This document shows, in pieces, positions 24,603-36,435 of a stretch of DNA of 64,000 nucleotides. This stretch comes from Dolomedes plantarius (taxonomy: Eukaryota > Arthropoda > Arachnida > Araneae > Dolomedidae), in the NCBI GenBank assembly GCA_907164885.2, contig OU015498.1, positions 126,744,727 through 126,808,726 on the forward strand, read 5' to 3'. The notes beneath the pieces are model-generated. The model did no database searches and was not told the DNA's origin. It worked only from the letters and a program-made list of their open reading frames with translations. A program made the translations under genes and the position numbers. How positions within the stretch are numbered: the first letter of the stretch is position 1; the number at the start of each line of letters is the position of its first letter.

Positions 24603-25634
24603 CTAAAAACTTTGTATCTGCTTGACCGTTGTTGGCACTGGGAACTTCTTGACGGCTATCGTCTTAGCAATTGATGGGCGTATTGTTCCGTTTTCGACGA
24701 CGTGACCCAAAAATTCGACTTTCCTACTTAGGAATCGACATTTCTCAAATTTAATTTCTAAGCCATACTTCGAAGCAACTTCAAACACTTTCTTTAGTTT
24801 TTCTAAACCTTCTTCTTCATCTTTTGCCGGAATTATCAAATCGTCCATGTAAATTACTACAATACCTTTTCGCATTAGTTCTCGAAAAATACTGTACACA
24901 TATCTTTGGAATACGCTGGGACTAGTGCTTAGGCCGAAAGGTACTTTATTGAACTCGAATTGTCCGTCTGGAACAACGAAGGAGGTGAGATGTTTGCAGT
25001 CTTCATTGACATCGACATGGAAAAATCCATTTCTCAAATCTAACGTAGTGTACACCTTGGCTTCTTGGAGTTTATCTAATACGTCTTCTATCAACGGCAA
25101 TGGAAAACGATCCTTGACTAATTTCCGATTCAACTTTCCATAGTCCACACACAATCTAGTGGTGCCATCTTTTTTCTTGACTAGCACAATTGGACTCGCA
25201 TATTCGGATGAGCTTGGTCTTATAATTCCTTGTTCAAGCCATTCGTCGACTTGCTTGTTGACTGCTTGGTTCTCGGTAAAGGATAAGCGACGTGCAGGCT
25301 GGTAAACCGGTATGTCATCTTTCAAAATAATTCTCATGGACACGTTTGTCGTTTCGGTCTTATTTGGCTCATAGTTGGAGATCAATTCAAACAGTTCTTT
25401 TCTTATTCGTGGATTGCTAACATGTTTGACTTCAATTTCGTCTTCAGTTTTCGCTTCGTATACTTGCGTGTGCATGAACCAAGTTTTATCTTCATATTTA
25501 CGGAACTGAACACTTTCTTTATCGAAGAAGACGGAGGCTTGTTCCAAAATATCTGATCCGATTACTGCCTGAAATTCTAAACACGGCGTAGGTACGATGT
25601 GCCACGTGAGGAATATTCTTTCCATCCAATTCAA
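24603..25634 (-). pseudogene. Reverse transcriptase of the Ty3/gypsy element
   Basis: An open stretch of about 343 codons spans the end of the protease linker and nearly all RT motifs: EWLEQGIIRPSSSEYASPIV, RLCVDYGKLNRK, VYTTLDLRNGFFHV (catalytic Asp), LTSFVVPDGQFEFNKVPFGL and VIYMDDLIIPA (catalytic YMDD). It ends with EFLGHVVENGTIRP and VKQIQSF, where a one-base loss causes a stop. The RT core itself is complete. The frame overlaps the gag-protease frame by 116 bases. A translational or mutational frame change would be needed to join them, and I cannot tell which. Confidence 0.92.
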
Positions 25635-26598
25635 TTTTCCGTTGGAACGACCCTTTTGTTTTGACTTCGTACTTCCCTAATCCAGATAACACTACTATGT
25701 CTTTCGAGAGTTCTGAGGGTTTGATTATTCCTTCGCACATATCTTCACGAATGAGTGTCGCTGAACTGCCGGTATCGATGAGAGCTTCAAAAGTCTTGTT
25801 ACCCATGGTTATTTTCTTTGTTTTAACTCTTCCTTGAGATATTCGCGAGCAGACTTGAACCGGAGAGCTTGCAGATTTATTAATGTTTGTGTTTTTGGGT
25901 CGCTTTGTACAATCTACGGCATAAAGACCTGGTCCTTTGCAGTAGCTACAGATTAGTTGTTTATTTCTTCCGACGTAAGGAGTTCCGTTCGATTGAAAGT
26001 ATTTTTTTTCATGCCTATTGTTCCCAATTTGGAAATGTTCAGGTCTTCGAGAAAAAGTATCGCTAGATGCTCTGGCTTCGTATTTTCCTTTCGCGAATGA
26101 GTTGGATGACTTCGGTTTTAACGTTCTTCGGACATCTTCATATTCTTCAAATTTTTTAGCTAGTTCGGAAGGTGAGTTAATAGTAGACCATTCGTCTAGA
26201 AAATGTTGCTGAAACTCGTAAGGTGCTTTCTTCTTAATTTGATCGGCTATAATTAACTCTCGCAGTTGATCGAAGGTTTCTATTTTCAAACCGGAAGTCC
26301 ATCCGTCGAAATACGTCTGCAGTTCGTAGTGGAAATCTTGCCATGTTCGCTCATCATATTTTTGGTGAGATACAAATAGTTGACGAAGTTTTTCCGGAGA
26401 CAACTTAAATCTTTTCAATAGTAAATCCTTGACGTGGTCGTAATCATTACCTTTATCCGCTGGTTCTCTTGCGATCAGATGAGCAACGTCAATGGGTATC
26501 AATCCTATCAGTCTCTGTACCCAATCTTTCTTCGGCAAAAATATCAATTCTGCGTGCCGTTCAAATAAGGTGAGGTTCAAGCTGATGTAATCCTTCAT
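25519..26598 (-). pseudogene. Gag (capsid, zinc knuckle) and protease of the Ty3/gypsy element
   Basis: The frame opens with ATG at 26598. A capsid-like part (residues 1-165, with LTLFERHAELIFLPKKDW and LLKRFKLSPEKLRQLF) is followed by a basic linker and a single zinc knuckle CSYCKGPGLYAVDC near residue 215. The usual His of CX2CX4HX4C is Leu here. The protease follows, with ALIDTGSSATLI (catalytic Asp) near residue 275. The true gag start is probably upstream at 26971, cut off by frame changes. Confidence 0.88.
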
Positions 26599-26971
26599 AT
26601 TAAACTTATGGAAAGTTCGTGAATCAATTTATTCGGCGCTTGGACGTTTTCGGCGTTGTTCGTCGTATTGACACTCTGTTGAGCCTGTATTCGTAATTTC
26701 TCGAGTTCATGTTCTCGCTGTTCTCGCTTCTGTTCAATTTCTCTATCTTCTGCTTCTCGGCGTAATTTTTCTTCTTTTTCTTCTGCTTCTCGGCGTACGC
26801 GTTCCTCAGCTATGCTATCGATCAGTATTTGACATCTTCCTCTACGTAATTTGGACTTTTCACGATCAGTTCTTTTATTCGAAGTTTAGTTGAACCCTCT
26901 TGGATACTTAACGACAATTCTGAGGCGAGTTCTATCAGGTATTCTCTTTTCTTAGAGAGAAGAAATGCCAT
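26599..26971 (-). pseudogene. Gag N-terminal segment, frameshifted
   Basis: An ATG at 26971 opens MAFLLSKKREYLIELASELS, similar in style to arthropod gypsy gag N-termini with a SAP-like start. After about 48 codons a stop near 26830 interrupts. In the next frame a highly charged coiled coil follows (repeats of RREAEEKEEKLRREAEDRE type), then NNAENVQAPNKLI before another shift to the downstream capsid frame. No ribosomal slip signal was recognised. Confidence 0.75.
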
Positions 26972-28061
26972 TTCGTATAAAAATAAATCGGAGTGGTAAC
27001 CCAGAGAACAAATTTAATTTAAAACTTAGTTCAATATTTCTTCAAAACTTATTCTCAATGTGAGAAATTTATTTAGTCGCACTTAAAAAAAAAACTCTTG
27101 CTCAACCAGGAAGAAAGATAAAACGTGAACAACAAAATGCAATCTCTTACGATATTTGAATAAAACAAACAAATATTAGAAACTTCTGAAATCCGAAAAT
27201 GGCACTAAAAACATATGCATAAACAACTTTTCAATTATTCACAATACCCAATTATTCATAAACAACTTTTAAAAAATATATCCCGTTCTGGTTTCAAAAG
27301 ATCAATAAAAGAACATTATTTGAACTGATGGTTTCACACAAAATGCAAAACATCCTTTCTCAGCATTAGACTAAACAGAGGGAAAAATATAAACACTTGT
27401 CGCGACAGTTCGCCTAATGTCTGCGAACGAGCGGAACTGATTTTTCCATTTCATTACTCAACTGTTACATCTGACAGCAAACAAACACTCTGAGGGAAAA
27501 ACTTTAGCTTTTCAATGTTCTATATCGAACAAGGCTGTATACCATAAAAATGGGTTAATTGATATCAGAAAAAGGTTAAATATTTAAATATAGACTATTC
27601 TTAATTTATAAACATGGAAAGATAAATATTCAAATGAAATTTCGACACTTATATATTTCATACAACGTAATTGTAATATCGCTCGAATAATATGACTATG
27701 TTAATACAATCAATGTATTGGCGATTGTTCTTTGGCGTTGTTTCCTTGGCTTAATAATAAACATCACTGACCTGGCGATGGCGATTTCTCGGCGATTGTT
27801 GTGCTGTCCCTCTTTCGCTGGCGGGCTGATTTCTTTGACGAATCTGTTAGCTGTGGACTTAAAAAAATACATTAGCATAGGACGTTGGTCTGTGAGCGAA
27901 ACCGAAAAAGGTGAACCCGAAAGGAAAAAAATGCTCTTAGTTAAAAATAAAATTATTTCAATCCGAAAACGGAAGTAAAAGTATAAAATTATTTAAACCG
28001 AAAACGAAAGTAAAAGTAAGGATGTTCCTAGGCAAATGCCTAATGTAAGGAAGCAGGTTTT
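26972..28061 (-). other. 5' untranslated leader of the Ty3/gypsy element
   Basis: About 1.1 kb lies between the primer site and the first gag ATG. Open frames at 27696-27878 and 27718-27978 are short and unlike any known protein. They contain repeated GGCGATTG/TGGCGATGGCG-like motifs. Confidence 0.6.
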
Positions 28062-28062
28062 A

Positions 28063-28080
28063 ATCCGGGCCGGGGCCCCA
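28063..28080 (-). promoter_or_regulatory. Primer binding site (tRNA-type)
   Basis: On the minus strand, 3 bases after the 5' LTR, the sequence starts TGGGGCCCCGGCCCGGAT. Its complement ends in CCA, and the bases before it fit a 7-nt acceptor strand and 5-nt T-stem, as in a tRNA 3' end. I could not name the tRNA with confidence. Confidence 0.75.
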
Positions 28081-28083
28081 ATT

Positions 28084-28511
28084 TGTAGGACGGCGTCTAG
28101 GGGTAAGTAACTTTACGGAAAGATTTATACGAAATAAATAAAAAGATTAATATCTAAACTAACATTTTATTTACTTTTAAACACATAAAGAAAAGACATC
28201 ACGCTATTTACAATTTACAAAGTTACGAGGAAGGTAAATTAAGGTTTTACTACAGAGCATGGTTCAACTGTGAGATGGGGACTCCGAAATATCCCAATTC
28301 GTTAAGCGAATTCGTTAAAAACACGACGCGAGGAAGAAGGCACGACATTACTCGTTCATGTCCGCGGGGGGGTCTGCGAGTGAGCTCCTAATGCTTTCTC
28401 CGAAAAGGTGACGTCACGCGCGCGCAAAGCTTTCCTAGTGGACGCTCAAGCCCAACGGAATAAAATTCGTTCAGGTCGAAGTCTCCATCTCTCACAAATA
28501 AATTTTCTACA
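28084..28511 (-). repeat. 5' LTR of the Ty3/gypsy element
   Basis: Same 428 bp as 22183-22610 apart from about 8 substitutions. TGACGTCA occurs at 28409-28416. It is followed by a (CA)3(TA)n tract rather than a copy of the left flank. Confidence 0.95.
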
Positions 28512-28526
28512 CACACATATATATAT

Positions 28527-28572
<46 letters not shown>
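28512..28572. repeat. (CA)n(TA)n microsatellite
   Basis: A short CA run directly continues the LTR end (...TACA) and passes into TA repeats with a few breaks. Confidence 0.93.
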
Positions 28573-28575
<3 letters not shown>

Positions 28576-28766
28576 TAAGACTTTTTTTAAATATATAGGT
28601 TACAAAATTAAGGAATAAAAGAAAAAATTCAAGGAATTATGTCTCTCACTGAAGATTTTTAAATAAATACATTTTAACATAACTCAGTACAAATAGGTTT
28701 ATCTCCGAATACTTTGGAAAAAATGTAATTTTAAGAATAAATAAACCACGGCATTAAATCTAAACT
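28573..28766 (+). repeat. Flanking duplication, copy 2 (right of LTR element)
   Basis: Counterpart of 21948-22145 in the same orientation. Its far end merges into the left arm of the long inverted repeat that starts near 28738. Confidence 0.9.
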
Positions 28767-28898
28767 AATAAAAAAAATATAAACTGAAAAAATGCAGGAA
28801 ATACAATATAGTATTACTGTTGTAATAGTTTAAAAGTAATGCTATATACGTTGTCACAAAAATTTATTTGTCTGATGTAGTGTGTTTTTATTGCATTA
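28738..28898 (+). repeat. Long inverted repeat, left arm
   Basis: Matches the reverse complement of 31435-31605 at roughly 80%. Anchors include GTAATGCTATATACGTTGT, CAAAAATTTATT and AAAAAATATAAACTGAAA. Weaker similarity continues outwards beyond the marked arm. Confidence 0.85.
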
Positions 28899-29086
28899 AT
28901 GCTTAATTCTTCAGCAGTAAGTCCACATTTTTCATCTTGATTAAAATTTATTTTCACTGTAACTTTTGATCTTTAACAGAATATAAAATTTCGAAAGGGC
29001 ACGTATTTAAATTAACATATCCGAAATTTAAATAAGTCAAAGTTATTTCTTATTTGTATTATAATTCTGGCCCCTACTTCAACATA

Positions 29087-30387
29087 CAGAAGGTCCTTCG
29101 CACTTAATGGAAACAATTTGATAGTTAAGTTTTATGTATAGATGCCGTATTTATGCGATGATTTGGTTCTATCTGATAGCCATGGTTCTTGACAATAGCT
29201 CTAGCTCGAATTTTCCCTGAAAGTAAATTTTTGCTTAGTACTATCATGTCAGTTTTACCTCATTTCTCTTGGAACCTTTTCCAAAGTTCGTTCATTGTTC
29301 TTAGATGCCGGTTTCCTAAGGCTCGTATTAAAAAAACCGAAATCGCAAAAGTTCACTGGAGTAGAGTCAGGTAACTTTATTTAATGGGATTTCATTAAAT
29401 GGGATACAGTTTATTCCTGTTTCTGATTCTTTCTTTGCTAAATAAGCGGCAGTTGATTTAGACGTGTGACTAGAGGCTTTGTCCATAAGAAACTTAACTT
29501 TATCATTGTCCTTTCCATATAAGGCTGGAATTTCTTCTTTTAAAATTGTTCTAAAATATTTTGTTGATAGTAGAATGAATTAATTTTGGCTTTAATTCAG
29601 ATTTATTATTTTTAATTTGTCTGTGTAACAAAATCCTGCTACTATCATGATCTCCTTTGAGAGCTTTTCTATACACTGACGTAGCCATTTCGTACGATCA
29701 TTCCCGTGAGTTTAGCAATAGAAAATTGATCTTGTTTTACTACAGTCACTTAAATACACCCATGCGCCATCAAGCGTTATAACAAATTTTTATTTTTCAG
29801 CAGCTAGGTGTTTTTCATATAATTTTCTACAATTTGTTTTTCTTTCAGCAATATGCTTTGGCAAATGCAGATGAACTTTAGGTTTAAACATCTTTTTCAA
29901 CTTCAAATCTTTATGAACGATTTTTCTTACAGTCCCAGGAGACATTCCTAGTTTCATGCAATGGATCTTTGAGTCGGAGTATTTTTTTTTTTTTTAGGAT
30001 CAGAGACTTCACTTTCTTGAATATTTACCTGTCGAACAGTCTTAAGATAAGGTTTTGTGGTCATATTTAATTTTTACTTCAGTTAGACGTTTTTTTCTTT
30101 TCAAATTTAACATATTATAAATACATATTTTTGAAATGCTATAGCTGAAATTTTTGCACCGCTTTATAACTTGATACGAATATTTCTCCCCTGAAAGTGC
30201 AATTACGTAACCTTCGAGCCATCTATCAATTTTTGGAGACGTTTTCAAAATAAATCTTTAATTTCCATTCCAATCAAATCAAAACAATAGCAGACGATTA
30301 TTTTGAAGTTGCGAAATATTTATCTCTAAATGCAAACGCCAAAAACAAATTACACATTCGTTTCCATAAATTGCGAACGACTTTCTG
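29087..30387 (-). mobile_element. Second mariner-like transposon, decayed
   Basis: Left end CAGAAGGTCCTTCGCACTTA and right end ...TGCGAACGACTTTCTG are imperfect inverted repeats of about 28 bp with TA on both sides (29085-29086, 30388-30389). Minus-strand transposase pieces include an HTH-like part at 30248-30042 (EGYVIALSGEKYSYQVIKR, clearly related to the copy at 21.7 kb), FLMDKASSHTSKSTAAYLAK near 29490 and scattered other fragments. Many stops make it non-coding. Confidence 0.88.
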
Positions 30388-31434
30388 TAGTTTGCATATT
30401 ATTAAACTTCGAATTTCATTGGTGGAATATGCGAACTCCATTAATCAATTTTAGGATATGAGGACAGGTTTGGGGAGTTCTAGGTTCTTGCAAAACAAGG
30501 AACCTAGAAATTAAATGAAAAATCAATAAAAAATATTGCAAACTTAAAATCCATTAGTGTCTCCACACGAGTTTACATATAAGAGCAATATTTACAACAA
30601 ATATTGTGTGTACAATGAAATTTCGTAAACCAAGTGCTGGAACTTAGAAGTACCGCAGTACTACCCGAACATCGTACCGAAAATTAGTTCCCTATTCAAT
30701 TAACACACATTTTAGTTTAGAAATATTTCGTTCACTATTTGAACCTCATATTGATATATACACTGTACTTTTTGTTCAAACAATTCATTCTCTGCTCTCA
30801 GAATGTATATGGACCATTAACTACCTCTAACTGATCCTGCATGAAATTCGCAAGAGATGTTTTGAATAAGTTTAAAGGAATTGCAACGGGAATGCGAGCT
30901 ATGCAAAATGTCTAAGAAACTTCCGAAAGTAATATAACATACGAATGCTTCAATGAATGTAAATTAAAAACATTGTTGATGAAACCGTTGTCTGGTTTTC
31001 AACTTCACATTATCTTTATTTGGTTCGCAGAGGATGTCCTAAATTTGAATTACGGAGGAATGTGTGGTTAGGGTATAAGACAATGGCTCTGGTTTAGTTT
31101 TCATGAAAAGTATGTAGCATATATGTTTTCTCGTGAAAATAGTTTTAACTTCGGCTCTAATGAATACTAAAACTTAGCATTCATGACTGTTTAATAAAAA
31201 GCATATGAATGCTGTTTTTTCAACAAGTGTGGCGTTGTTGGCAAACTAACGGTATGATCAAGGAATTGATACAGTGGTAAAATACGAATGTATGAAAATT
31301 TCTACAATAATATAGGAATTGATATTCTAGTCACGGTAGCAAAGAAATCCTTTACTGGTTTTCTGAGCTTTCATCTTAAACGAGAATAAAACAAAAGTTG
31401 GTTACTAGGTGGTTAAAGCTAAAGGTGGTAAAGT
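30388..31434. other. Interior of the long inverted repeat, no gene seen
   Basis: AT-rich sequence between the nested mariner and the right arm. No recognisable protein. Confidence 0.5.
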
Positions 31435-31605
31435 ATTATTGCAATTAAAACACAATATAAGGGACTATATCAGTCGAATAAATTTTTGTAACAACGTATA
31501 TAGCATTACTTTAAAACTATTACAGCAGTAATACTGTATTCTTGTTACTGCAGTATTTCAGTTTATATTTTTTTATTCGTTTATATTTAATGCCATGGTG
31601 TATTT
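31435..31605 (-). repeat. Long inverted repeat, right arm
   Basis: Reverse-complement partner of 28738-28898. Together the arms bound about 2.9 kb. Confidence 0.85.
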
Positions 31606-34396
31606 GCTATTGTACGGTTCATAGAAAGATTATTGCCAAAATAATATCGGTATGTGTTAAATTGTAATTTTTCAAAGAATTATTTGTATTACTTGTCAAA
31701 AACCCCACTCTGATTGCCAGTGCTTTACATTAAAAGTCATTTTAATTATGAAGGTCTTCAGTAGTATGTAAACAATATATATGATTTTGAAATAGGTTTT
31801 GAAACAGATTTCATATTAAATAAACAAATGCAGATTTTATTTTTTTTTTTTTGTAGAGAAAGCACAAAGGATCAAGGGGAAAATTCCAATTTCTAAGTTC
31901 GCAACAACTCAATATTTGAGTTGAATGGCAGTCAAGTTAAAAAGTGGAAATCCTTTTGACAGGATATGAGTATACAGCTAACACTTATAAACATTACTAA
32001 TTTTTTACTGCATAAAAATCCAATTTATCTTAAATAACATTTTAACTGAACTTATCACATATATTAAGTAAAATGCTTCTAAAATATACGCAAAGTTCTG
32101 GAAAATGAGCGCAAGTATTTTAACATTCAAACTCATTCGATGCTTCGCCTACATAAGTTATAAGATTGAACATAAAAACTGGGATATTAAGGAATTTTTT
32201 AATAAAAAATTCTCACATGCCTTCTTGTCAATTTGTGCGGTAGGTAACATAATATATCAGGAAATTCATATGCATGTGTCTAGCATTATTTAAAATAGTG
32301 AAAATTTGACTGAAAACACTAAGGACTAAAATTTAACATGAAAAAAATGGTTAAAAAATGACAAATATTTGAGTCTTTACGAAGAAATGTAGAGGAAAAG
32401 AGCAATTATTGCGAAAGAGTATTTATTTATCTTTCGAATTCCACATTTAAATCATGCAGAAATAAGTTATGAAAATAAATAAACCAAGCATCGAATCTAC
32501 TAAGTATAATGCTTTATTATGACAGTATATTTTTTTCCTCCTATACTCCTAGATAATCTGTCATTCCAATTTAAATGAGACTAGAGAAAGTTCAAGTGAA
32601 ATTAAAATTTAACAATAAACAGCGTGTTTCTTTTTACTCAAGACACTAAGAGAATGTAAGATCGACGAAGCACGTTTTAAGCATAGATAATTATATATAT
32701 ATCGTCGTTATATATAAAACTTGGCTTAATATCAAATTTACAAAAATTTAACATAAAATTGCCTTTAAGGTATATAATGGTTATTTCCTGAGAGTTTCGT
32801 TGCAATTTGAATTGCAAATAATCACGTACCTTAGATGGCATTTTCTTCTGGGAAATGCCTCCTGATTAAATTGTCACCTAGTTAGAAAAACTATTTATTC
32901 CTTTAATTCACTTTTGGTCGCTAGAAGTGCTTTTCTCTTGCAAGCTGTTTTTAGCACTGCCATGTTTTTATTCGGCGCCGCTCAGCCACTCAGTCTACTG
33001 TTCATTTCAGTAACTGAGTTCCAGACATTTATTAACACATTAATAACGGTTTCAAAACCACAAAGTACACGCATGACATAAAGAAAACCCTTTTGTGGTA
33101 AAATCATCGCTTGTGTGTGAATTTTTCCCATCACGTAACTTATAGAGTTTGTGTGAAAATAGAAGTTAACTACTGATTCAGGCGTTACGATTTTTTCCTT
33201 GTGTGAATGTACGTTTGTGATAAATGAATGTCCTTTTTTTCAAAGTAATGACAATTTTATGCATCCAATAAATTTAAAATGACAAATTACTGAAATTCAA
33301 GCACCTGAAGAAAGATGTTTGAAGTTGCTTTGCCAAATTTACTTCTGAAAGCAAAGCAGAAATTTTGAAGAGTGTCAAAAGAGAATGTGAAATTTTTAGA
33401 CAAACAACGATGATAAATTACCGATGGTTGGCATTAGCGATAGTAAAATAGAAATGAGAGATATTGTGTTGAAAGTTAATGTCATCCTAACGATAACAAA
33501 TAACCATATATATCCATATATTAAGGATAAATTCCGCGTACCGACAGATTTCAAATTTACCTTTTAGCAGTTCTATTTTTTCTGTTTATACAGCAAAAGT
33601 TTTGTAAAGGACATCGTAAGTCTAGAAAACTGTTTCATGTTTAAATTATAGGCATTCCTTTAAAAATTTGTAAAATGACAATAATCATTTTCCACTCAGT
33701 TCAAATGGTTATATACTGGTATAAATAATCTTGTAATTTTATTGATTGTAATCAAAACGATTTATATGGTTAATAAATTGCATCAAGAGACAAACTCTAG
33801 TACATAATTACAACAAAAATAGCATATTACAATGCAACATGTCGAACCATATTTATACAATGGATCACGCTTGACAACACTTTTAGAAACACCACATACT
33901 TTTAGAAACAGCAAATATCCTGGACATTAATTACAACTGCCTAATAAAGAAAATTTCTGTAGTGTGTTTATTAAATTTTTAATATACAAATAAGTCAAAC
34001 GCGCAAAATGTAATTTAATTACTGTTCATAAAAGCATTATTTGGTTTCTAATTACTAGATACCGTGTACGACTTGTGGTCAACTAAAGATGAACAAGTTC
34101 CATAAATTTTCAAAATATGTCACAATTTGTGATTACAATAAGAAAATATCAATGTTTACATTATGCTTAATAATTATTACAAATATTTTTGAATTGGCTG
34201 AAGTCCTCAATTCTGCAAACTTTTTAGCATCATCACTTTATCAAAATTCGTTAATGAGTAAACACATAATTAAAGATTACTTATTTTTTATCTTTAACTA
34301 AATTTCTCATAAATATTTTTCAAGTATCTTGATATGCCAAGCTTTAGTAGTTTTTCTGAAAATAAAGTATTTATCAAACAGTAAAATTGGATTTCA
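31606..34396. other. AT-rich region, nothing recognised
   Basis: A poly-T tract near 31837-31853 and short AT-rich frames (32105-32293, 34089-34301) without known motifs. Confidence 0.5.
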
Positions 34397-34824
34397 TCTA
34401 TACTAATAAAGAGACAAGTGGAAGTCGAGATATCACGTGACCGTAACTTATCCGGGCGGACCAATCCTCGAAATGGCCGACAAATATACAGGAAACGGTG
34501 CAATTTTTTTTCTCATAAAAGTACATAAATGTTACATATTTGGAAAGAGCTTCGAAAACTGATAATTTTTTTCTGCGTACTCTTATTCTGTTAATTCAAT
34601 AGTTTTAGAGATATTTTCATTCTAAAATCACTCACTGCTGAGAAACCAAATCATCTGGTGCAGTGGTTTCTGCCATGTATCGGCAGCGACGGGAATGAAA
34701 ATTGAAAGGAATTTATTCACTTGAATTTAATACATTTGTAGGGTTTTTTTTTTTTGTGTGGGGCCCGAAGTACATAAATATGTTACACGGATGGCTTCAG
34801 CGTAGCTAGGCGAAGCCCGGCTAG
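34397..34824 (+). mobile_element. Helitron-like non-autonomous element, distinct family
   Basis: Starts TCTATACTAATAAAGAG and ends GGCGAAGCCCGGCTAG followed by T. This start and end resemble the Lep1/Helentron-associated elements of arthropods. The last 20 bases can form a short stem (GGC-GAA-GCC core). Length 428 bp, no coding capacity. Confidence 0.68.
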
Positions 34825-35039
34825 TGAAAAAAAAATGAAAAACCATTTTTCGTGGTGGCCAAAAACTAATGACAAATGTAAAATAAAATGTATTTAAAAT
34901 TCTCAAATAACTTTTCCCAAACTTTAACCCTACTTTCTGATTCAGTATTACCATATTCTTTCAGATAATAACAGATCTATCTGCTGTATTGAGTAATATA
35001 CAGACTCAGGATGTAGTATAGTAAAAATCCAGAAATCTA

Positions 35040-36435
35040 CACTGCTGGCCACCCAAATTGCAACACCAAGAAAGACAAGAGATATCACAACAAAATTTAT
35101 TTTGTAGATAACATGTTGACCAAGTATCAAATGATTAAATTTATAGACTTCTGTGAAGTGTGGTTCCTGCCAAAATCAGTAGCCAGAGTAGCCGCCATTG
35201 TTGGAGATCACCGCTTCCACACGCCTCGGCATTGATTCAAAGAGACTTTGGATGAGTTCTTGGGGTACAGCAGACCAAGCAGCTTCCACACGTTGCCAAA
35301 GTTGATCTGCCGTGGCAGCTGGGGATGGAATCTGGGTCAATCGTAGAACAACCATGGACCACATGTTTCTATCGGCGAAAGATCCGGAGAGCGAGGCGGC
35401 CAGGGAAGCAATTCAATCTGGCGATTGACGAAGAACCGTTGGACAATGCGTGCCAGTGTGGTCGCGCATTATCCTGTTGAAATATGGCTGTGGGCAAGCC
35501 CTGAAGGTAAGGAAGGACAACTTGCTCCAACACCTCGGAGATGCAGCGCTGGCTGTTTAAAGTACCGGCAATAAGTACTAGAAGTGTGCGAGAGTGATAT
35601 CCAATACCGCCCCATACCATAATACCCGGTGCAGGACCAGTGTGGCGGTGCATAACGCAGCTGTTCAGCATCCTCTCTTCACGGTGTCTCCAGACTCGAA
35701 TGCGACCATCGTGGTGTTGCAGACAGAAGCGTGGCTCGTCAGTAAAGATATTTCATTCCATTCTGCCATCCACATCCTTCTGTCATCGCACCATTGGCGG
35801 CGGGAGACGTCTGTGGTTCTGCGTCAAGGGTAGACAAAGCAATGGACGTCTTGCGGACAGACCACTCTGCTGTAAACGGCGTCGAATGGTACGCAGACAC
35901 TGGATGATGCGTTACAGACTGCATGTGCTGTGCTATGGTTCGTGATGTGACTTAGCGATCCGTCACTGCCATGCGCAAATTTGCCCGTCATCACGTGAAG
36001 TGATGCGCTGAGGTGGATGCGATCGAACACGCCGGTCCGTCGTACCCTTCTGCCCAAAGATCACATATCCGCATTACAGTTGTTTGGTTTCGTCCAACAC
36101 GACTACCGATTTCCCTGAAAGATAATTCCAATCTCGGTAGGCCACTATCCTTCCTCTGTCGAACTCGGATACTTGATCAAAAGATGATCGCTGTTTTCGA
36201 CGAGGCATAATTGATCGTTTTTTTGAAAAAACCACAAGAAAAACACAATTGCCGAACTTGAAATCGTCGAAATCTCCAAGCCTTAAATAGCGCTTTGAAG
36301 TGACGCCACAGGCGCGCGTGATGTTCTGCGCTGAAATTCTAATCATGCATATCTCACCTCCGCTAATGCATGTTGTAAATTTCATGTTATTTGCATGTTT
36401 CCTTCATGGTGTTGCATTTACAGTGACCAGCAGTG
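35040..36435 (-). mobile_element. Tc1-like transposon (minus strand)
   Basis: Ends CACTGCTGGCCACCCAAATT and ...ACAGTGACCAGCAGTG form imperfect inverted repeats, continuing inwards with a TTGCAACACCA/TGGTGTTGCA pair. TA flanks at 35038-35039 and 36436-36437. The internal transposase is on the minus strand. Confidence 0.93.
35164..36210 (-). pseudogene. Tc1-like transposase, broken
   Basis: The minus-strand start is ATG at 36210 (MPRRKQRSSFDQVSEFDRG, an HTH beginning). Next come frame-shifted parts for the second HTH, an FTDEPRFCLQHHDGRIRVWR region holding the first catalytic Asp, and the best kept block at 35671-35369 with GIMVWGGIGYHSR and TAIFQQDNARPH (second Asp). The third acidic residue region follows in degenerate form near 35390. 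Several frame changes and stops exclude a working protein. Confidence 0.85.

Larger units (their letters stand above)
22183..28511 (-). mobile_element. Ty3/gypsy-type LTR retrotransposon, near full length (6.3 kb)
   Basis: Two direct 428-bp LTRs (22183-22610 and 28084-28511) enclose gag, protease, RT, RNase H and integrase segments on the minus strand, in the Ty3/gypsy order (integrase last). I count about 8 differences between the LTRs (roughly 2%), so the insertion is fairly young. A tRNA-type primer site lies 3 bases inside the 5' LTR. No env-like frame is visible. The genes have at least five single-base frame changes, one lost zinc-knuckle His and a catalytic E-to-D change. No clean target duplication is seen because both ends sit in microsatellites. 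Confidence 0.95.

Noticed and set aside
35594..36210. Plus-strand frames overlapping the Tc1 at 35-36 kb
   Set aside because: They are antisense shadows of the minus-strand transposase, which has the family motifs.
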